NCBI GenBank assembly: GCA_019218365.1
Contig: JAHUUJ010000005.1
Location: 62,001-126,000 of the forward strand
Direction of reading: 5' to 3'
Length of the DNA stretch: 64,000 nt
Source of the DNA: Actinomycetaceae bacterium TAE3-ERU4
GTDB lineage: Bacteria > Actinomycetota > Actinomycetes > Actinomycetales > Actinomycetaceae
Part shown: in pieces, positions 1-7,863 of the stretch
How positions within the stretch are numbered: position 1 is the first letter of the stretch
Layout: each line of letters starts with the position of its first letter
Program-made: the position numbers and the translations under genes
Notes under the pieces: model-generated
Database searches by the model: none
What the model was told of the DNA's origin: nothing
Seen by the model: only the letters and a program-made list of their open reading frames with translations

Positions 1-513
1 CGCTGACGCCTGTCGATCGTACCAAGAATTGTAAACCTGTAAAAATACCCACTGGGTCCACTTCACATAGTCCGTATCCGTAGTGGAAAAAGTTCGTCTT
101 CTATCGTGCCCCAGCCCAATCCGACGTAACTGACGTTCCATATTGGCTATGTTCTGCTCAGTTGTAATTCGAGGATGTTGTCCTGTCTGCACAGCGTATT
201 GCTCAGCAGGTAGACCAAAAGCATCATAAGACATTGCATGTAGCACGTTTTTACCCTGCATACGCTGAAAACGACCTACAACATCAGTGGCTATATATCC
301 GAGAGGATGGCCCACATGCAGCCCCTTCCCCGAAGGATAGGGGAACATATCAAGCAGGAAAAAACGAGGAAGGTCAGCCTTAGGGCCAGCTAAATCACCG
401 GTTGGATTATCAGCATTAAAACTGCCCAGTTCTTCCCAGCGTTTTTGCCATTTTTCTTCAATCTGCCCCGCGAGCGCAGCATCATAACGTTCTTGGATAT
501 TGCGGTCGACCAT
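1..513 (-). CDS. leuS: Leucine-tRNA ligase, N-terminal part (runs off the window start)
   Basis: Class I aminoacyl-tRNA synthetase that charges tRNA-Leu in the cytoplasm. The reading frame is open from an ATG at 513 to base 1, giving the first 171 residues; the rest lies outside the window. The class I signature is present as [14 protein letters not shown] at about residues 57-70 (HVGH is the HIGH-type motif), followed by a segment typical of bacterial LeuRS ([15 protein letters not shown]). An AGGTG ribosome binding site lies a few bases upstream of the ATG. The gene is divergent from the HIT gene at 618, and the 104-base gap must hold both promoters. Identity is secure; only the 3' end is missing. 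Confidence 0.96.
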   Translation of the reverse strand, partial: MVDRNIQERYDAALAGQIEEKWQKRWEELGSFNADNPTGDLAGPKADLPRFFLLDMFPYPSGKGLHVGHPLGYIATDVVGRFQRMQGKNVLHAMSYDAFGLPAEQYAVQTGQHPRITTEQNIANMERQLRRIGLGHDRRRTFSTTDTDYVKWTQWVFLQVYNSWYDRQASA

Positions 514-617
514 TACGCACCTCTCATCTATTTTCTTTAACTAGCGGTAGTTTACCCCACATGTCTTTATCCGCCCATCTAGACACAAGCCCCTAAATTG
601 AGGGAAGATTAAGAGCC

Positions 618-1022
618 ATGAGCACAATTTTTGAAAAAATTATTAATCGAGAGATACCTGCCGAAATTGTTTACGAAGACGACACCTGCATTGTTTTCCT
701 AGATATCGCTCCCACTACTCGTGGACATGTACTTGTCATTCCCCGCACACCGGTAGATCAACTTGATGAATTAGACGAATCCACAACCAGCCATATTTTC
801 CTTGTGGCCGCTCGATTTTCTAGGCTCTTGCGTACAACTTATGATACTGCTCGCTCTTGCATACTAGTAGCAGGCTACGGAGTCCCCCATGCTCATATCC
901 ATGTCTTTCCTACCAATCAGACTGAAGATATAAATCCGAACAAAACTCTCAAACTAGACAGTAGCGAGTTATCTGCAGATGCCGCAAAAATTCGTGCAGC
1001 ACTCGCTCAAGATGTGAACTAG
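618..1022 (+). CDS. HIT family nucleotide-binding hydrolase
   Basis: Small histidine-triad protein of 134 residues. The family hydrolyses or transfers nucleoside phosphates (Hint-type AMP-lysine or phosphoramidase activity); the substrate here is unknown. The N-terminus (IFEKIINREIPAEIVYED) is the classical Hint start, and the triad HAHIHVF with histidines at 91, 93 and 95 is intact and preceded by a GxP loop. Length matches Hint proteins. It is divergent from leuS, and its last four bases overlap the stop end of the convergent VKOR gene, with no terminator between the two. A clear Shine-Dalgarno is not visible, but the ATG fits the family start. Confidence 0.9.
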   Translation: MSTIFEKIINREIPAEIVYEDDTCIVFLDIAPTTRGHVLVIPRTPVDQLDELDESTTSHIFLVAARFSRLLRTTYDTARSCILVAGYGVPHAHIHVFPTNQTEDINPNKTLKLDSSELSADAAKIRAALAQDVN

Positions 1023-1804
1023 CTGAAGAAAGCGGTTCCTAGGCCAGCTAATAATACAATCGCAATCAGGGTGTACATGATTACTAGGAAAGCCCACCAT
1101 TCCCGAACCATTGGGCGCCCTAGCCATCCCATTCCGGGCAACTGATTCTTGAGTGCTCGACCGGAAAGAACCACAAATAGAGCGATAGTGACAATCCAAA
1201 CCAGCAAACACCAAGGGCAAATTGTCTTGAACGAAAAAGCTGACTCATAGGCAAACCAATAAACGAAGAGCACTGCTCCCATGCTGGCTAGGAATAAGCC
1301 TAACCAAACCCAGCGAGGTAGTTGCACTCGCGACAGCAAAAGGACTCCAATTGCCGTCAGGGCACTAAAAGCAATCACCCCGAGAAGAGCATTTGGAACA
1401 CCGAAAAGAGCTGACTTCCACGAACTAAGCGAAGCTCCACAAGAAATCCAGGAGTTAATATCACACGACTGCTTCTTATCTGGAGCTTGTGCATGCCCAA
1501 TTGTTGCCAATACCAACGCAGCGGATGCCAATAGACCAAGCAAAGATAAAATTGTCACGGTCAGCGAAGGCCAAAAATCAAGACCTCCCGCCAATTCATG
1601 TTCGGAAGAGCGGTTTCTCTCCGCCAATTCTGCGTAAAGTTCCTTTTCAGATATCCCGGCCAAAGAATCTTCTTTTTCTACAGTTTCATCTTTATAAGCT
1701 ACCGATTCTTCAACTCGATTCTCTGAATCATCTACTTCAGTTACCGGAAAATCATCAGCTTGTCCCAACGTATCAGCGCGATTTTCCTCTGCAAAATTAC
1801 TCAT
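1019..1804 (-). CDS. Vitamin K epoxide reductase (VKOR) family membrane protein
   Basis: Multi-spanning membrane thiol oxidoreductase of 261 residues. In actinobacteria this family reoxidises secreted DsbA-like proteins (MdbA in Actinomyces) and passes electrons to menaquinone. All four functional cysteines are visible: a loop pair at C114 and C122, and the membrane-embedded CPWC active site at 196-199. Four to five hydrophobic helices follow an acidic, probably cytoplasmic tail of about 70 residues that is longer than in minimal VKOR homologues. No DsbA partner gene lies in the window. The 3' end overlaps the HIT gene by four bases in convergent orientation. Confidence 0.9.
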   Translation of the reverse strand: MSNFAEENRADTLGQADDFPVTEVDDSENRVEESVAYKDETVEKEDSLAGISEKELYAELAERNRSSEHELAGGLDFWPSLTVTILSLLGLLASAALVLATIGHAQAPDKKQSCDINSWISCGASLSSWKSALFGVPNALLGVIAFSALTAIGVLLLSRVQLPRWVWLGLFLASMGAVLFVYWFAYESAFSFKTICPWCLLVWIVTIALFVVLSGRALKNQLPGMGWLGRPMVREWWAFLVIMYTLIAIVLLAGLGTAFFS

Positions 1805-1999
1805 TTTTCCTCCATAATTGGCTCTTCTTGATTATCGCCCAGAGTAAGGACAAGGGCTACTTATCAGTCTCTAAAAGAAAAATAGAACAAAAAATGTGTT
1901 CTTAAAAACAAGGTGCCAAATCAATTTGAGTTCCTCCCGATGATCGTGTAAAGTTTTCACGTTGCTTAAATAATTCGTTTTATTTCAGTAATCACCCAA

Positions 2000-2072
<73 letters not shown>

Positions 2073-2109
2073 CTGTCGAACAAGACTTCACAGTCTCACG
2101 ACTACCCAA

Positions 2110-2182
<73 letters not shown>

Positions 2183-2261
2183 CTTTTTATTGCCAAAATA
2201 GGGTAAAACTAGTCATTTTTCCGAATATATTACTAGCTAAGTGTTCCAAAATGGAGGTATT

Positions 2262-2786
2262 ATGGCGCGCAGGAGATTAACATCTGCAGAACGCGAATTA
2301 CTAGACGCAATTGCCGATAGAATTGCCTCATTCCCACCTTCAGAGATTAATCCCAAAGCGGCTAAAGAGGCCGCCAGGATTACAGTCGCCGCCTTACGCA
2401 CGACCGAAAGTCTGGACGACTTAGTTGGACCTACATGTACTACTTCTGAGATTGCAGCCTGGTGGGGCGTCTCTCGACAGGCAATCCATAAAGCAATTGC
2501 CCAAGGACGTATCGTAGCTGTACAAGACCCACGTCGCACCTGGCACTTTCCCACCTGGCAGCTACGTGAGGATCACGCTTCAATTGAAGGTATCTCCCGC
2601 TGCATAGAGGTCCTCCAGAACGTCCCCCAAGCAGCTGTAGCCTCTTGGTTCATCCGCCCCAATGCTTTCCTCGACGATCTCACCCCTGCAAAATGGCTGA
2701 TTGAATCACGTGAAATCTCGTTAGCTGTAATGGCAGCTCGTAAATATGCAGCTGCCTACGCCCGTTCTCTAAGAGCACGTAGCTAG
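2262..2786 (+). CDS. HTH DNA-binding protein with antitoxin-like C-terminal domain (orphan)
   Basis: Protein of 174 residues if it starts at the ATG at 2262, which is preceded by GGAGGT; an in-frame GTG exists at 2241. The middle holds a MerR/excisionase-type helix-turn-helix (TSEIAAWWGVSRQAIHKAI, with a short wing and a TWHFPTWQL strand). The C-terminal 60 residues match the layout of MbcA/ParS/Xre antitoxins: W, then PN..L, then TPAKWL, then an alanine-rich helix. Such proteins usually repress their own operon and bind a RES-type toxin, but none is adjacent: the neighbours are tRNA-Lys and bcp. Function is therefore inferred from fold only. It could be a standalone regulator. Confidence 0.7.
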   Translation: MARRRLTSAERELLDAIADRIASFPPSEINPKAAKEAARITVAALRTTESLDDLVGPTCTTSEIAAWWGVSRQAIHKAIAQGRIVAVQDPRRTWHFPTWQLREDHASIEGISRCIEVLQNVPQAAVASWFIRPNAFLDDLTPAKWLIESREISLAVMAARKYAAAYARSLRARS

Positions 2787-2795
2787 TACTTAACC

Positions 2796-2842
2796 ATATA
2801 GTTGTGGGGCCTACCTTTTCTGGTTAGGCCCCACAACTATAT
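2796..2842. terminator. Bidirectional hairpin terminator between the HTH gene and bcp
   Basis: A perfect 18-bp inverted repeat (2796-2813 with 2825-2842, core GTTGTGGGGCCTA) with an 11-base loop sits between two convergent genes. The flanks are only moderately T-rich. Confidence 0.85.
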
Positions 2843-3313
2843 TTAAAGACTTTCTAGCTTCCGTATCAAGCGATTGACGTGTCCGGTCGCACGAACGTTA
2901 TACAGACACAGACTTAAACATCCTTCTTTATCAATCACAAAAGTGGAGCGAATCGTACCAACCACGGTCTTCCCATAATTCTGTTTTGGTCCCCACGCTC
3001 CATATTCTTCCATCACCTTATGCTCAGGATCAGAAGCCAGTAAAAATGGCAACTCATGGTTTCCCACAAATTTTTCAATAGCCTTTAAATCATCTGGACT
3101 TACCGCTAGCACCGAGTATCCCAGGGCCTTTAGTCTTCCTAAATTATCCCGAAAGTCACAAGCCTCGGTAGTACAGCCGGGAGTTGACGCACGAGGGTAA
3201 AAGTAAAGAACCAATCCCCGCTTGGATTCCTTCAACATTTCCTCTAAAGTCACAGTCCCCGTAAGCGTCTCTAGTGAAAACCCAGGAGCCTTATCCCCAA
3301 TATCGAGCAACAT
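2843..3313 (-). CDS. bcp: Thioredoxin-dependent thiol peroxidase (Bcp/PrxQ type)
   Basis: Cytoplasmic peroxiredoxin of 156 residues that reduces H2O2 and organic hydroperoxides with electrons from thioredoxin. The active-site stretch RASTPGCTTEACDFRD carries the peroxidatic Cys at 47 and the resolving Cys five residues later at 52, the PrxQ arrangement. Length is normal for the family. It is a monocistronic gene bounded by the hairpin at 2796-2842 and by tRNA-Leu on the other strand. It belongs to the group of redox genes spread through this window. Confidence 0.95.
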   Translation of the reverse strand: MLLDIGDKAPGFSLETLTGTVTLEEMLKESKRGLVLYFYPRASTPGCTTEACDFRDNLGRLKALGYSVLAVSPDDLKAIEKFVGNHELPFLLASDPEHKVMEEYGAWGPKQNYGKTVVGTIRSTFVIDKEGCLSLCLYNVRATGHVNRLIRKLESL

Positions 3314-3358
3314 TTATACCTCCAAATATGTGATGTAGACACATTCTACCCATTGGAG

Positions 3359-3387
3359 TTGGAGTATGAGGATAGATTGTGTATTAT
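3359..3387 (+). promoter_or_regulatory. Promoter of tRNA-Leu
   Basis: TTGGAG at 3359-3364, a 17-base spacer, and TATTAT at 3382-3387 form a good housekeeping-sigma promoter. The expected transcription start is a few bases before the mature tRNA at 3398. Confidence 0.65.
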
Positions 3388-3397
3388 CTTAGGGCAC

Positions 3398-3482
<85 letters not shown>

Positions 3483-3483
3483 C

Positions 3484-3529
3484 ATAGTATTTGCCCCGGT
3501 ATCAAAAATGGTACCGGGGTAAATACTAT
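3484..3529 (+). terminator. Terminator after tRNA-Leu
   Basis: Long inverted repeat: ATAGTATTTGCCCCGGTA pairs with TACCGGGGTAAATACTAT across a short loop (one mismatch). It ends the tRNA-Leu transcript. The 110 bases from here to mnmA (3530-3641) contain nothing I can identify. Confidence 0.8.
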
Positions 3530-3641
3530 ATAAAAACAGATTTATTAACGCAGGTAGGACAAAACAATTCTCCTATCTGGAAGAAAAATATCCCTGGGGC
3601 TAAGCGAGAGAAACTATAGCGAATACTTTGCCCTAAATAGG

Positions 3642-4757
3642 CTAGATACGACTAGCCCCCGTGATAGTTGCCTGTCCCAAAACTTGGTCACCGCGATAGA
3701 AAACTGCAGACTGCCCTGGAGCAATTCCCCGCATACCTACCCGTCCGGGATTCTCCTGACCACTTATGTGCGCAATTACAGAGTCCCCAGACGCCGTTAA
3801 AACACACTCTACAGCTTTTCCATGCGCTCTTACCTGAACCCTTACGGAATCTCCTTCAGGCCTAAAAATAGGGTCACTGTCCCCCACCAACCAAACTGGG
3901 CGGTCAGCTTCTATACAATTGACGGTAAGAAGCTCTGCCGGACCAACCACAACCTCGTTAGATTCCGGACGAGTTTCCAAGACGTAGCGAGGACGTCCAT
4001 CAGGAGCCGGACGGGAAAGCGCCAGCCCTTTACGCTGCCCTACGGTGAATCCAAAATACCCTTCGTGTGTCCCCAGAATCTCTCCTTCCGGGGAAACAAT
4101 ATTTCCCTTTTGCCCACCAAGACTTCTTTTTAGAAAGCCAAAAGTATCCCCATCCGGGATGAAACAGATATCGTACGAATCGGGCTTATTAGAAACGGTT
4201 AAACCTCGTCTGTCAGCTTCTGCACGAACCTCGTCCTTACTCGGAGCATCTCCCAACGGGAAAATTACAGAACCGAGTGCTTCTCGTCCCATTACGGCTA
4301 AAACATAACTCTGGTCTTTAAGACGATCAGTACTACGATGTAGCTCAGGGCCATCTTTACCCTCAACCATAGTCGCATAATGACCTGTACATACCGCATC
4401 AAAACCGAGAGCACGCCCCCGATCTAATAGTTCACGAAACTTAACGAATTCATTACAACGAACACAGGGGTTAGGAGTACGTCCATCACGGTATTCTTCC
4501 AAGAAATCCTGCATCACTGCACCGTGAAAATGGTCTGCGAGATCCCAAACGTAAAAGGGAATCCCAAGTAGTGCTGCCGCTCGTGCCGCATCAGAAGCAT
4601 CTTCCAAAGTACAGCAACCGCGGGACCCACAGCGAGACTGCGTAGCAGAAGACGACAGAGCCATGTGCACTGCAGTCACATCATGCCCGGCATCAACAGC
4701 TCTTGCAGCAGCAACCGCCGAATCCACGCCGCCCGATAAAGCAGCCAATACTCTCAT
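3642..4757 (-). CDS. mnmA: tRNA-specific 2-thiouridylase MnmA
   Basis: Thiolates U34 of tRNA-Lys, -Glu and -Gln using sulfur relayed from a cysteine desulfurase. The 371-residue protein starts with the PP-loop SGGVDS (8-13), which adenylates the tRNA. Catalytic Cys98 lies in NPCVRCN and the persulfide Cys198 in YDICFIPDG. An extra cysteine-rich segment (SRCGSRGCC, about 41-49) is typical of actinobacterial MnmA. It is the last gene of the etfB-etfA-nifS-mnmA operon, three bases behind the desulfurase gene, so sulfur donor and acceptor are co-expressed. Confidence 0.96.
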   Translation of the reverse strand: MRVLAALSGGVDSAVAAARAVDAGHDVTAVHMALSSSATQSRCGSRGCCTLEDASDAARAAALLGIPFYVWDLADHFHGAVMQDFLEEYRDGRTPNPCVRCNEFVKFRELLDRGRALGFDAVCTGHYATMVEGKDGPELHRSTDRLKDQSYVLAVMGREALGSVIFPLGDAPSKDEVRAEADRRGLTVSNKPDSYDICFIPDGDTFGFLKRSLGGQKGNIVSPEGEILGTHEGYFGFTVGQRKGLALSRPAPDGRPRYVLETRPESNEVVVGPAELLTVNCIEADRPVWLVGDSDPIFRPEGDSVRVQVRAHGKAVECVLTASGDSVIAHISGQENPGRVGMRGIAPGQSAVFYRGDQVLGQATITGASRI

Positions 4758-4760
4758 TAA

Positions 4761-5912
4761 TTACCTCTTAGAAAAACGCTCAGCCACATCAAGGGCTGGA
4801 CCAAGCGCTAGATTAAACGCTTCAATATCCTCCACGGTAGTGCCACTTCCCAATGACACCCGAAGACTTCCCATCGCCAACTCTTCAGGATATCCCATAG
4901 CTAGTAGCGAAGTAGAAGGTCGTGCTACTCCGGCGGAACAAGCTGAACCAGCAGAAACCGCAATTCCCGCTTGATCCATCGCCATTAGGAGTACCTCTGG
5001 GGGACATTTTCCCGTGGATAAATGCAGAATATGCGGAGAAGTCTGAGCCTGGGTAGTAGGCTTAACCCTGTTATCGAGCTTAGCCAAAAGAAGATTCCGT
5101 AAAGAAAATAATCTTTTGCTTTCCTCTTCCATCCGAGAAACAGAAATTCTTAAAGCATGCGCTAAAGCACGTGCACCCGCTACATTCTGCGTCCCCGATC
5201 GTACATCACGTTCCTGCCCTCCGCCAGGCCGATCGCTACGAAGTGGGTAAAGCCGCTTTGCAATGAGCGCCCCCACACCCACTGGACCTCCAAATTTATG
5301 GGCACTAATTGAAACAGCATCTAGGCCCAAGGATTTAAAAGAAAAAGGAATCTTTCCAACCGCTTGTGCAGCATCACAATGAATTGTAGTATCCGGGTTA
5401 GAGGCACGTAGGACATTAACTAAATCAGATATTGGTTGTACCGTACCGATTTCGTTATCTACCGCCATGAAAGAAGCAATTCTTACTTTTCCTTCCCGAG
5501 CTATCTCCTGAACCGATGAGACATCAACGCACCCATCAGAGTTAACGGGAGCCCAAACTACCTCCATCCCCCTTTCAGAAGCACGTAACGCATGTTTAGC
5601 TCCCGCAGGATGCTCCAGTTTAGACGAAAGATAAATCCCGCTTCTCTTAATTGCTTCCACGGCACCAGATAGCGCAAGTGCATTAGATTCTGTAGCTCCA
5701 GAAGTAAAAATTACCTCAGCAGCGTCGCATTCAAGCGAAGTAGCTACCTGAGCTCTAGCGTCCTCAAGTAGCTCACGCATCTTTCTGCCACGTAAATGTA
5801 GAGAACTCGGATTCGCGGCCTCGGTTTGAAAGAGACGCAAATCCTCTACGTAGGATTCAAATACCTCTTCCAGCATAGGAGCCGAGGCCGCGTAATCAAG
5901 ATATACAGACAT
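4761..5912 (-). CDS. Cysteine desulfurase (NifS/IscS family)
   Basis: PLP enzyme of 383 residues that converts cysteine to alanine and a protein persulfide. The PLP-binding lysine is K206 in SAHKFGGP, the cofactor-stacking histidine is H101 in EHPAG, and the sulfur-accepting cysteine is C325 in the flexible loop SAGSACSAG. The protein belongs to class I by loop type. Its position directly before mnmA says its main client is tRNA thiolation, though Fe-S cluster supply is also possible. The ATG overlaps the etfA stop by one base (TAATG), indicating translational coupling. The gene symbol is left open between iscS and nifS. Confidence 0.93.
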   Translation of the reverse strand: MSVYLDYAASAPMLEEVFESYVEDLRLFQTEAANPSSLHLRGRKMRELLEDARAQVATSLECDAAEVIFTSGATESNALALSGAVEAIKRSGIYLSSKLEHPAGAKHALRASERGMEVVWAPVNSDGCVDVSSVQEIAREGKVRIASFMAVDNEIGTVQPISDLVNVLRASNPDTTIHCDAAQAVGKIPFSFKSLGLDAVSISAHKFGGPVGVGALIAKRLYPLRSDRPGGGQERDVRSGTQNVAGARALAHALRISVSRMEEESKRLFSLRNLLLAKLDNRVKPTTQAQTSPHILHLSTGKCPPEVLLMAMDQAGIAVSAGSACSAGVARPSTSLLAMGYPEELAMGSLRVSLGSGTTVEDIEAFNLALGPALDVAERFSKR

Positions 5913-6901
5913 TATTCTGTAGGAAGCTCTTGTAGGGCCTGTTCCAAAATATCTTGGAAGTCACCGATTACCGCAAAATCTGACATCTGTACCAGTGGTG
6001 CTTCTGAATCGTCTACAACCGCCACGATTTTCTGGGCAGCTTGGATTCCACAGGTATGGTGAACCGCTCCAGAAACTCCAACTCCGATATATAGTTTCGG
6101 AGCTACGCTTACTCCGGTTTGTCCAATTTGTCGACTACGGTCCAGCCACCCTTCATCGCAGACAACACGTGTTGCTCCAAGTGCCCCATTAAGACGGGAT
6201 GCAAGTTCCTTAGGTAAGTCCAAATCACCATCGGTGCCATATCCAACACAGACTACAACTTCGGCTTCTCCCAAAGAAGGTCCTTCATTAGGTTGTTCAG
6301 TTGAACTGATAAGTTCAACCGCATCCGTTGAAGAAGCAAAATTAACGACAAAAGGAATAATTCCCGGAGTAGGCACTTCGATTACCTCATTTGCGTGCCC
6401 GGCACCGGGACGCATCGCTACAATCGGAAGCCCTGAGGGAATACTAAAAGTTGTATCCCACTGTCCCCCAAGGACATTTTTCTTCGCTAGTAACTCTCCA
6501 GATTCAATACTTACTTCAGTTACGTCTACAGCCGCCCCAGACTTAAAATGTGCTCCCAAGATAGAGGCAACCTCACGGCCGCGATAATTCGACACACACA
6601 TAACCGTAGCAAGGGGTTCTCCCAGCACCCTTGCTGCAGCTTTCACAGCATCTGCAACTACCGCCGATACCCGCGGAGAGCGACCTGCTAAATCAGGAAC
6701 TAAAACTTTAGAAACTCCACAGCGGCCCAAGGCATCCATCTGTGGTGAAGGGGTTAGCGCAAGGGCAAAAACGCTGTCGCTTGTTAAAGTAGCCGCCACT
6801 TTCAAGAGTTTTTCACTAGCCGCTGTAAGGGTGTACCCCTGCTCTTCATTTCCAGTATGGTCGACTACTACCAAAATAGGCTTATCGAATTTTTCGCTCA
6901 T
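5912..6901 (-). CDS. etfA: Electron transfer flavoprotein, alpha subunit
   Basis: FAD-binding subunit of the soluble ETF heterodimer, which carries electrons from flavin dehydrogenases to a quinone reductase. It has 329 residues, normal for the family. The C-terminal FAD domain is recognisable: YIGVGVSGAVHHTCGIQ (about 268-284), then KIVAVVDDSEAPLVQMSDFAV, then the final GD motif. The family consensus GISGAIQH is conserved with minor changes. The start codon overlaps the etfB stop (ATGA). Partner dehydrogenases are not in the window. Confidence 0.93.
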   Translation of the reverse strand: MSEKFDKPILVVVDHTGNEEQGYTLTAASEKLLKVAATLTSDSVFALALTPSPQMDALGRCGVSKVLVPDLAGRSPRVSAVVADAVKAAARVLGEPLATVMCVSNYRGREVASILGAHFKSGAAVDVTEVSIESGELLAKKNVLGGQWDTTFSIPSGLPIVAMRPGAGHANEVIEVPTPGIIPFVVNFASSTDAVELISSTEQPNEGPSLGEAEVVVCVGYGTDGDLDLPKELASRLNGALGATRVVCDEGWLDRSRQIGQTGVSVAPKLYIGVGVSGAVHHTCGIQAAQKIVAVVDDSEAPLVQMSDFAVIGDFQDILEQALQELPTE

Positions 6902-7710
6902 TTGCCTAGTACCTCCGAAATGTAAGCAGCAAGTTTTGTTCCCCCATCACCGGTATCTGTGACAATCTGACCTTCTTCACGCTCAGCTACAGCATCAGCC
7001 GACAAGACGTTTGTCCCCGAGGATTCCTTGCCAAGAGATTTAATTTCGAAGCTAACTCCAGCTTCTTCTAGACGCTCACGCAGTTCCTCTACATCATATT
7101 CGTCAATAGTTTTCTTACGTGCCGCAGCCATTGCCTTAAAGTTCGGATAGCGAGGATCATTCACCTGATCTGTAACGGATACGACCGCGGGGAATGGTGC
7201 GCGCAGACGGTCATCAAACCCATCGGCCACCCGGCGAGCCGTAATCGAGTTGGGCGCAACTTCAATCTCTGAAGCCAAGCCGATAAAAGGACGCCCCAGA
7301 AGAGAAGCCAAAGCCGCTGGAAGCATAGAAGTCATCGCATCTAAAGAAGCCATCCCGGTAAAGACCAAATCAAATTGATCATCTTTTTCTTCGGCTAAGA
7401 TAGCTCCCGCAAGTACCTGAGCAGTGGCGAATACATCCGATCCGGCAAGTAGGTCATCGGAAATCATGACTCCTCGAGTCGCTCCCATCTGCAGGGCACG
7501 AGTTAAGGCTTCGTCAGCCCCTTCAGGGCCCATGGTAAAGGCCACTACTTCACTACCTTCATAAACTTCTGCAGTGGCTACGGCAGCCTCAACAGCATTT
7601 TCGTCGAGTTCGTTTAATACATCATCTTCACCACGCACCATGGTACCGTCTTCGAGCCTACGCTCGGACTGCACATCGGGCACATGTTTTACACATACAG
7701 CAATTCTCAT
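6898..7710 (-). CDS. etfB: Electron transfer flavoprotein, beta subunit
   Basis: AMP-binding partner of EtfA, 270 residues. The N-terminus MRIAVCVKHVPD is the classic EtfB start and is followed by the acidic LNELDENAVEAAV segment and the AFTMGPEGADEALTRALQMGATRGV nucleotide-loop region. The recognition-loop region for partner dehydrogenases (near DRLRAPFPAVVSV) is intact. It is the first gene of the etfBA-nifS-mnmA operon; the operon promoter lies in 7711-7863, shared divergently with glgX, and this stretch contains an imperfect inverted repeat that may be an operator. Confidence 0.93.
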   Translation of the reverse strand: MRIAVCVKHVPDVQSERRLEDGTMVRGEDDVLNELDENAVEAAVATAEVYEGSEVVAFTMGPEGADEALTRALQMGATRGVMISDDLLAGSDVFATAQVLAGAILAEEKDDQFDLVFTGMASLDAMTSMLPAALASLLGRPFIGLASEIEVAPNSITARRVADGFDDRLRAPFPAVVSVTDQVNDPRYPNFKAMAAARKKTIDEYDVEELRERLEEAGVSFEIKSLGKESSGTNVLSADAVAEREEGQIVTDTGDGGTKLAAYISEVLGK

Positions 7711-7758
7711 GCCAATACCATGCCATAGGTTTCCGCATAAAGGAATAACGTGAAGTAC

Positions 7759-7860
7759 GTGCCGCTAAAAGAGAAAGAAGATGTATCGTTGCCCACAGAT
7801 TTTTAGTTATTATCCCGCCTTATCTAAAATTTCTTATTTTTTCCCTTCTAAAAGCGGCAC
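7759..7860. repeat. Imperfect inverted repeat pair in the etfB/glgX divergent region
   Basis: GTGCCGCTAAAAGA (7759-7772) and TCTAAAAGCGGCAC (7847-7860) are inverted copies matching at 11 of 14 positions; the mismatches are an AAA/TTT swap. The right copy ends three bases before the annotated glgX ATG. They could be paired operator sites, or a chance event. Confidence 0.4.
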
Positions 7861-7863
7861 TCT

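Noticed and set aside
1281-1905. Two plus-strand frames of 118 and 138 codons opposite the VKOR gene
   Set aside because: They are antisense to a clear membrane protein with all four functional cysteines and have no recognisable protein features.
3530-3641. Possible small RNA or riboswitch before mnmA
   Set aside because: The region lies downstream of both mnmA and tRNA-Leu transcripts and shows no stable fold or known motif.
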